A DNA stretch of 11,032 bases from Entamoeba histolytica HM-1:IMSS (lineage: Eukaryota; Evosea; Mastigamoebida; Endamoebidae), in assembly GCF_000208925.1 (NCBI RefSeq), contig NW_001915269.1, positions 1 through 11,032 of the forward strand. The letters are read 5' to 3'. Below, in pieces: positions 8,121-11,032 of the stretch (the stretch's first letter is position 1; each line of letters starts with the position of its first letter). The position numbers and the translations under genes are program-made. The notes under the pieces were generated by a model, which saw nothing but the letters and a program-made list of their open reading frames with translations, did not search any database and had not been told where the DNA came from.

Positions 8121-10094
8121 ATGAAAATCATTTCTTTTATACTTCTCTTCATCTCTTTGTGTTTTGCTGAAACATTAAAACAAAAAAAGAAATTAGAAAT
8201 TACAAAACCTGAATTAGAACGATTTAAAAAATTAGTTTCAAAACGAATAGATAAACAACTCTCAAAAAGTCCTACTGAATTAATTCATACACATCATTTA
8301 GAACATCTTAAACTTCACTTAACATTCTACAAGAAAGAATTAGAGAAATTAGTACATTCTAAAGATCAAATTGATAAGAAAAGAATCCCAAAATTATCAG
8401 GAAAAATTAGAAAGATTGAAATTGAATTAGCTAATGAACAAAAACGAATTAATTCAAATGCAAAGAAAATGGCAAAAGAAATAAGTAAAAGTATTAGTAA
8501 ATATAGAAAAATGTATGTCGATGAAGCCCTTCAAAGAGCACAAGGAAATAAAGCTGCAACAAACATTAGAAAGGCAAAAGAAACTTTTCGTGAAGAAATT
8601 GACAAGATTAATCTTGATCTTGTCAAACAAAAAGCAGCACGTCATCCCCCAATCAATCACCATGTTACTAAGAAGAAATTAGAACAACTAAAGTTAAAAA
8701 CAAAAATCTTAATGAATCGAACTATCCAAAAGATTGCGGAACAAAATGGATTGAAACAAGAAGTTAAAAAAGCAAATGTCAAAAAAACATTATTAAAGAA
8801 AGAATTATTTGAAGTAGAAAATGAACAAAGAAAGAAATTAATAGATTTAGTTGGAAGTTGGAGAGAAAAACTATTAGATGTTGAACTTCAAATAAAAAAA
8901 CATCACGAACGATTAAGGTTTACTGGAATTTCTGCAGCAGAACAAAAACATATTCAAATACAATTAAAAGAATTGGAAGAAAGAAAAAAAATCATTAAAA
9001 AACATGTCAAAGAAGCAGAAAATAGTATTGTTATTGAGCTAAGAAAATTAATCAGAAAATCTATTGAAAGAATCACTGTTGTTGGTGAAACAATGGTTAT
9101 TCTTTCAGAACGAAGTGCAATTCAAAGAAATAATGGCATGATGAATGGTGTTAGAATTCAAGCAAAGAGTATAACTGGCAATGATAACATGTGGAAAAAG
9201 GTTAATGGGAAAGAAATTATTGGACCAATGAATAGTAGTCAAGAACAAGAAAGTCGACTTGAAGAAAACAAGTTTAGACGAGTTGTTGTTGAAGAAAGTA
9301 AAGCCATTGAAGAAGAATTAAAACGACATCTCCAAAGAAGAGAATGGTTGAAAATTGCAGTTCAAAAAGGAAGAAATGTTGTTGGTGAATTAGACATTGC
9401 TAACAATGATGTTAGAATGTTGGAAATGGGAATAGAGGAGATTCGTAGATATGTTCAAGAGACATTAGTTCGAGCACACAGTGGTTGGGCAATTAAGATT
9501 GCAGAAGGAATTTTAAAACGAAAGAATGCATTTGAACGACTAAGAAAATATTGTGAAAAAATGGGTAAGAAAGGAGAACAATGGGAAGCTGAATTTCATT
9601 GGAAAGCTCAAGCAGAGATAGGTAAAGGGATTAATGGAATCAAACAATTAAATCTTGAGTTATTAAAATATGCATTAAAAGAATTAGATATTGCAGCAAA
9701 ACAACTTGGAGAAGGTGTTCAAATGAATGATCCATTAATTGAAGATTTAAGAATTAATTACGATGAATGGAGAAGAGTTGTTAAACGAAGTATAGATAGA
9801 TTATATCAAATAGAAAGGATTAATACTCATTTTGAAAAGAATAAAGGAAAAGGGAAATTATGTGAGAGATGTTTTGCTTTAGCTAAAACAATAAGAAGTG
9901 CTGTATTTGAAAAAAAGAAACAAAATATCATTTTTGATTTGCTCAAAAAGAAATGTGATGAATTTGAGACAATTGGAGCAACTGGACGTTGTAATGAAGT
10001 TGCGATGAAGTTAATGACATTGTATGACACTCAATCACTTGACTTTATCACATCAACAAGCCATGAAATGTGTCAAAAAGTCAAAATGTGTTAA
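8121..10094 (+). CDS. Secreted coiled-coil protein with C-terminal saposin-like (SAPLIP) domain
   Basis: Residues 1-16 form a signal peptide (MKIISFILLFISLCFA), with likely cleavage after CFA. The mature chain is very rich in lysine and glutamate and almost wholly helical/coiled-coil from about 17 to 320, with more amphipathic helices to about 560. There is no transmembrane segment or KDEL-type signal; N-glycosylation sequons lie at N199 and N371. The last 77 residues carry six cysteines, C581, C584, C612, C624, C651 and C657, spaced CX2C-X27-C-X11-C-X26-CX5C. This is the saposin B pattern, expected to pair 1-6, 2-5 and 3-4, and the chain stops exactly at the sixth. Entamoeba has a known family of such SAPLIPs, including the short pore-forming amoebapores, that bind membranes or lipids. 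The histidine two residues before the last cysteine in amoebapore A is lysine here (K655), so amoebapore-like pore formation should not be assumed. C478 is an extra, seventh mature cysteine. Destination (vesicle or outside) is inferred. Confidence 0.82.
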   Translation: MKIISFILLFISLCFAETLKQKKKLEITKPELERFKKLVSKRIDKQLSKSPTELIHTHHLEHLKLHLTFYKKELEKLVHSKDQIDKKRIPKLSGKIRKIEIELANEQKRINSNAKKMAKEISKSISKYRKMYVDEALQRAQGNKAATNIRKAKETFREEIDKINLDLVKQKAARHPPINHHVTKKKLEQLKLKTKILMNRTIQKIAEQNGLKQEVKKANVKKTLLKKELFEVENEQRKKLIDLVGSWREKLLDVELQIKKHHERLRFTGISAAEQKHIQIQLKELEERKKIIKKHVKEAENSIVIELRKLIRKSIERITVVGETMVILSERSAIQRNNGMMNGVRIQAKSITGNDNMWKKVNGKEIIGPMNSSQEQESRLEENKFRRVVVEESKAIEEELKRHLQRREWLKIAVQKGRNVVGELDIANNDVRMLEMGIEEIRRYVQETLVRAHSGWAIKIAEGILKRKNAFERLRKYCEKMGKKGEQWEAEFHWKAQAEIGKGINGIKQLNLELLKYALKELDIAAKQLGEGVQMNDPLIEDLRINYDEWRRVVKRSIDRLYQIERINTHFEKNKGKGKLCERCFALAKTIRSAVFEKKKQNIIFDLLKKKCDEFETIGATGRCNEVAMKLMTLYDTQSLDFITSTSHEMCQKVKMC

Positions 10095-10097
10095 TTT
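10092..10097 (+). terminator. TAATTT polyadenylation-type motif on the stop codon of the SAPLIP gene
   Basis: The stop TAA is followed by TTT, making a UAAUUU motif that begins in the stop codon itself. It fits the UA(A/U)UU signal of Entamoeba mRNAs and would give a very short 3' UTR. Confidence 0.45.
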
Positions 10098-10163
10098 AAA
10101 GATTGTTTTGATTCTTGAATATCGTTATTTATAACACAATTTATTAATAATAGAGAGAATAAT

Positions 10164-10184
10164 AAAAAGAACTATAAAAATACC
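10164..10184 (+). promoter_or_regulatory. GAAC and initiator-like elements of IMP3
   Basis: AAAAAGAACTA (10164-10174) is identical to the 11 bases at 2395-2405 before the USP gene. It overlaps TATAAAAA and runs into AAAAATACC (10176-10184, seven of nine initiator matches), about 40 bases before the IMP3 start codon. A GTTATTTATA at 10124-10133 could be the TATA-like box, though it lies rather far upstream. Confidence 0.5.
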
Positions 10185-10221
10185 ATAACCCTGAAACAAC
10201 ATAAAAACATAAAAGAAATTA

Positions 10222-10839
10222 ATGGTGAGAAAGCTTAAATATCATGAGTCAAAATTATTGAAAAAAGTTGATTTTGTTGATTGGCGTCGTGATAAAGGAA
10301 TTAGAAAAGCAGGAATTATGGCTCGATTTCACATTCATGACGAAAGTGAATTTGAAGCTTATGAAAAAGCAGTATTAAATTTAAGAAAACTTAGTTTTTT
10401 GTTACAAAAATTACCTAAAGATGATGCATTTCGTATGGTATTAACAAAAAGAATTTGTGACAGGTTGTTTGTTTGATAATTCAAAATATCCTTCATAAGT
10501 ACCACAGTAATAATTGATGTTAGATATGACTTAGGGGTTATTATATTACCCGAAAAGGGATTACATATGATTGATGTTATTCATGCCTCTGACTTTTGTA
10601 GAAGAAGATTAGCCATTGTTGTAAAGGCAAAAAAAATGGTGACTGATGTTACACAAGCAGAGACATTAATTCAACAAGGTCATATCAAAGTTGGACCAGA
10701 TGTGATTAGAAATCCAGCATATATTGTTTCAAGAAAAAAAGAAGATTTTGTGACTTGGGATGATGAATCAAAGATGAGAAGAAAGATTAATGAGTTCAAG
10801 AGTCAAGAAGATGACTATGATCTTGGAGGAATAGACTAA
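10222..10839 (+). CDS. IMP3: U3 snoRNP protein IMP3, two exons
   Basis: IMP3 works in the nucleolus with IMP4 and MPP10. It is an S4-type RNA-binding protein that promotes pairing of U3 snoRNA with pre-rRNA in the small-subunit processome. The coding sequence is join(10222-10466, 10524-10839), 186 residues, close to the usual length (human about 184). Exon 1 starts with MVRKLKYHESKLLKKVDF, the highly conserved IMP3 N-terminus. The join restores DRLYDLGVI, matching the DKLYALGLV region of animal IMP3. Exon 2 then carries the S4 domain, about residues 107-165, with FCRRRL, the QGHIKVGPDV core and EDFVTW. The tail is acidic. Without splicing, the frame stops at TGA 10474-10476 after 84 residues, and exon 2 looks like a separate 90-residue ORF from the ATG at 10567. 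These are one gene, not two. It lies 127 bases after the SAPLIP gene. Confidence 0.93.
10467..10523 (+). other. Spliceosomal intron of IMP3 (57 bases)
   Basis: The 5' border is GTTTGTT, the strict Entamoeba consensus, and the 3' border is TTAG. The intron interrupts codon 82 after its second base (TT|A, leucine). It is the GTTTGT/TAG pair that rejoins the conserved frame: the later TTAG ending at 10534 and the CAG ending at 10507 give the wrong phase with this donor. The length is a multiple of three, but an in-frame TGA at 10474 means retention truncates the protein. Confidence 0.88.
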
Positions 10840-10841
10840 TT
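10837..10841 (+). terminator. TAATT polyadenylation-type motif on the IMP3 stop codon
   Basis: The stop TAA followed by TT forms TAATT, then GATTGTTTG. It is the same stop-codon arrangement as in SRP68 and the SAPLIP gene, and it suggests a very short 3' UTR before the convergent neighbour. Confidence 0.45.
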
Positions 10842-10883
10842 GATTGTTTGAAGTAAACTATTCCATTTAAGCACTCTAAAAAA

Positions 10884-11030
10884 TCAATTAATGAACGTTT
10901 CAAAACATCCTTGAAGTATTGAATATTTTGAAAGAAGAGTCATATAATAGTCCATTACTTCTGTCCGACTATTCTCTGATTTGATTGAACATTGTGTTGT
11001 AACAATTAAATCTTTCAATATTGTTTGTTT
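10884..11030 (-). CDS. Probable C-terminal end of a gene running off the right edge
   Basis: On the minus strand one frame is open from the window edge to TGA at 10886-10884, giving 48 residues. It includes TTQCSIKSENSRTEVMDYYM and ends ILQGCFETFIN. The composition looks like ordinary protein rather than an AT-driven chance frame, and the stop is overlapped by TAATT (10890-10886) and followed by a T run, as at other 3' ends here. The other two minus-strand frames close within 66 bases. It would converge on IMP3 with a gap of only 44 bases. I cannot assign a family from this fragment. It could still be a chance open frame. Confidence 0.48.
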   Translation of the reverse strand, partial: KQTILKDLIVTTQCSIKSENSRTEVMDYYMTLLSKYSILQGCFETFIN

Positions 11031-11032
11031 TT

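Noticed and set aside
8454..8663. Minus-strand open frame of 69 codons
   Set aside because: It is the antisense shadow of the coiled-coil protein; its hydrophobic, membrane-like look comes from reversed lysine codons.
9827..10030. Minus-strand open frame of 67 codons
   Set aside because: It is antisense to the SAPLIP domain region, whose six-cysteine pattern shows which strand is real.
10524..10534. Alternative IMP3 splice acceptor TTAG ending at 10534
   Set aside because: With the GTTTGT donor it puts exon 2 out of frame. It would also remove YDL, which matches the conserved IMP3 segment.
10567..10839. Separate small S4-domain gene starting at 10567
   Set aside because: The in-frame sequence upstream of this ATG continues the IMP3 similarity, so it is exon 2 of one gene.
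1..11032. Mobile elements, CRISPR arrays, tRNA or rRNA genes
   Set aside because: I found no transposase, reverse transcriptase, terminal repeats, regular spaced repeats, or cloverleaf or rRNA signatures on either strand.

Overview
The window looks like nuclear DNA of an Entamoeba species close to E. histolytica. The grounds are: very A+T-rich, gene-dense DNA with intergenic gaps of about 40 to 260 bases; coding sequences almost free of introns; one short intron with the Entamoeba-type GTTTGTT...TAG borders; GAAC, TATA-like and initiator-like elements a few tens of bases before start codons; TAATT polyadenylation-type motifs on the stop codons; and a secreted protein with a C-terminal saposin-like (SAPLIP) domain. 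I cannot separate E. histolytica from E. dispar or E. nuttalli by reading alone.

Layout from left to right. (1) 25-585, plus: a small basic, proline-directed-phosphosite-rich protein of unknown function. (2) 586-845: an AT-rich gap between two convergent genes. (3) 846-2219, minus: SRP68, a protein subunit of the signal recognition particle. (4) 2220-2428: a divergent promoter region serving SRP68 and the next gene. (5) 2429-8008, plus: a 1859-residue deubiquitinase of the USP9X/USP24/USP34 type, with a long helical N-terminal part, a ubiquitin-like and a UBA-like segment, the catalytic domain and a helical C-terminal tail. (6) 8121-10094, plus: a secreted, lysine-rich, mostly helical/coiled-coil protein ending in a six-cysteine saposin-like domain. 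(7) 10222-10839, plus: IMP3, the U3 snoRNP protein of the small-subunit processome, in two exons separated by a 57-base intron. (8) 10884 to the right edge, minus: the probable C-terminal end of another gene converging on IMP3.

The genes do not form an operon or a single pathway. Each appears to have its own promoter and 3' end. They are mainly housekeeping functions (secretory targeting, ubiquitin turnover, rRNA processing) plus one lineage-specific secreted protein. I see no mobile element, CRISPR array, tRNA or rRNA. The most interesting items are the coiled-coil/saposin fusion, the USP domain that has lost all four zinc-ribbon cysteines, the IMP3 gene that reads as two ORFs until spliced, and a compact TATA-GAAC-initiator promoter before the USP gene. 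I did not find evidence for a wholly new multi-gene system.
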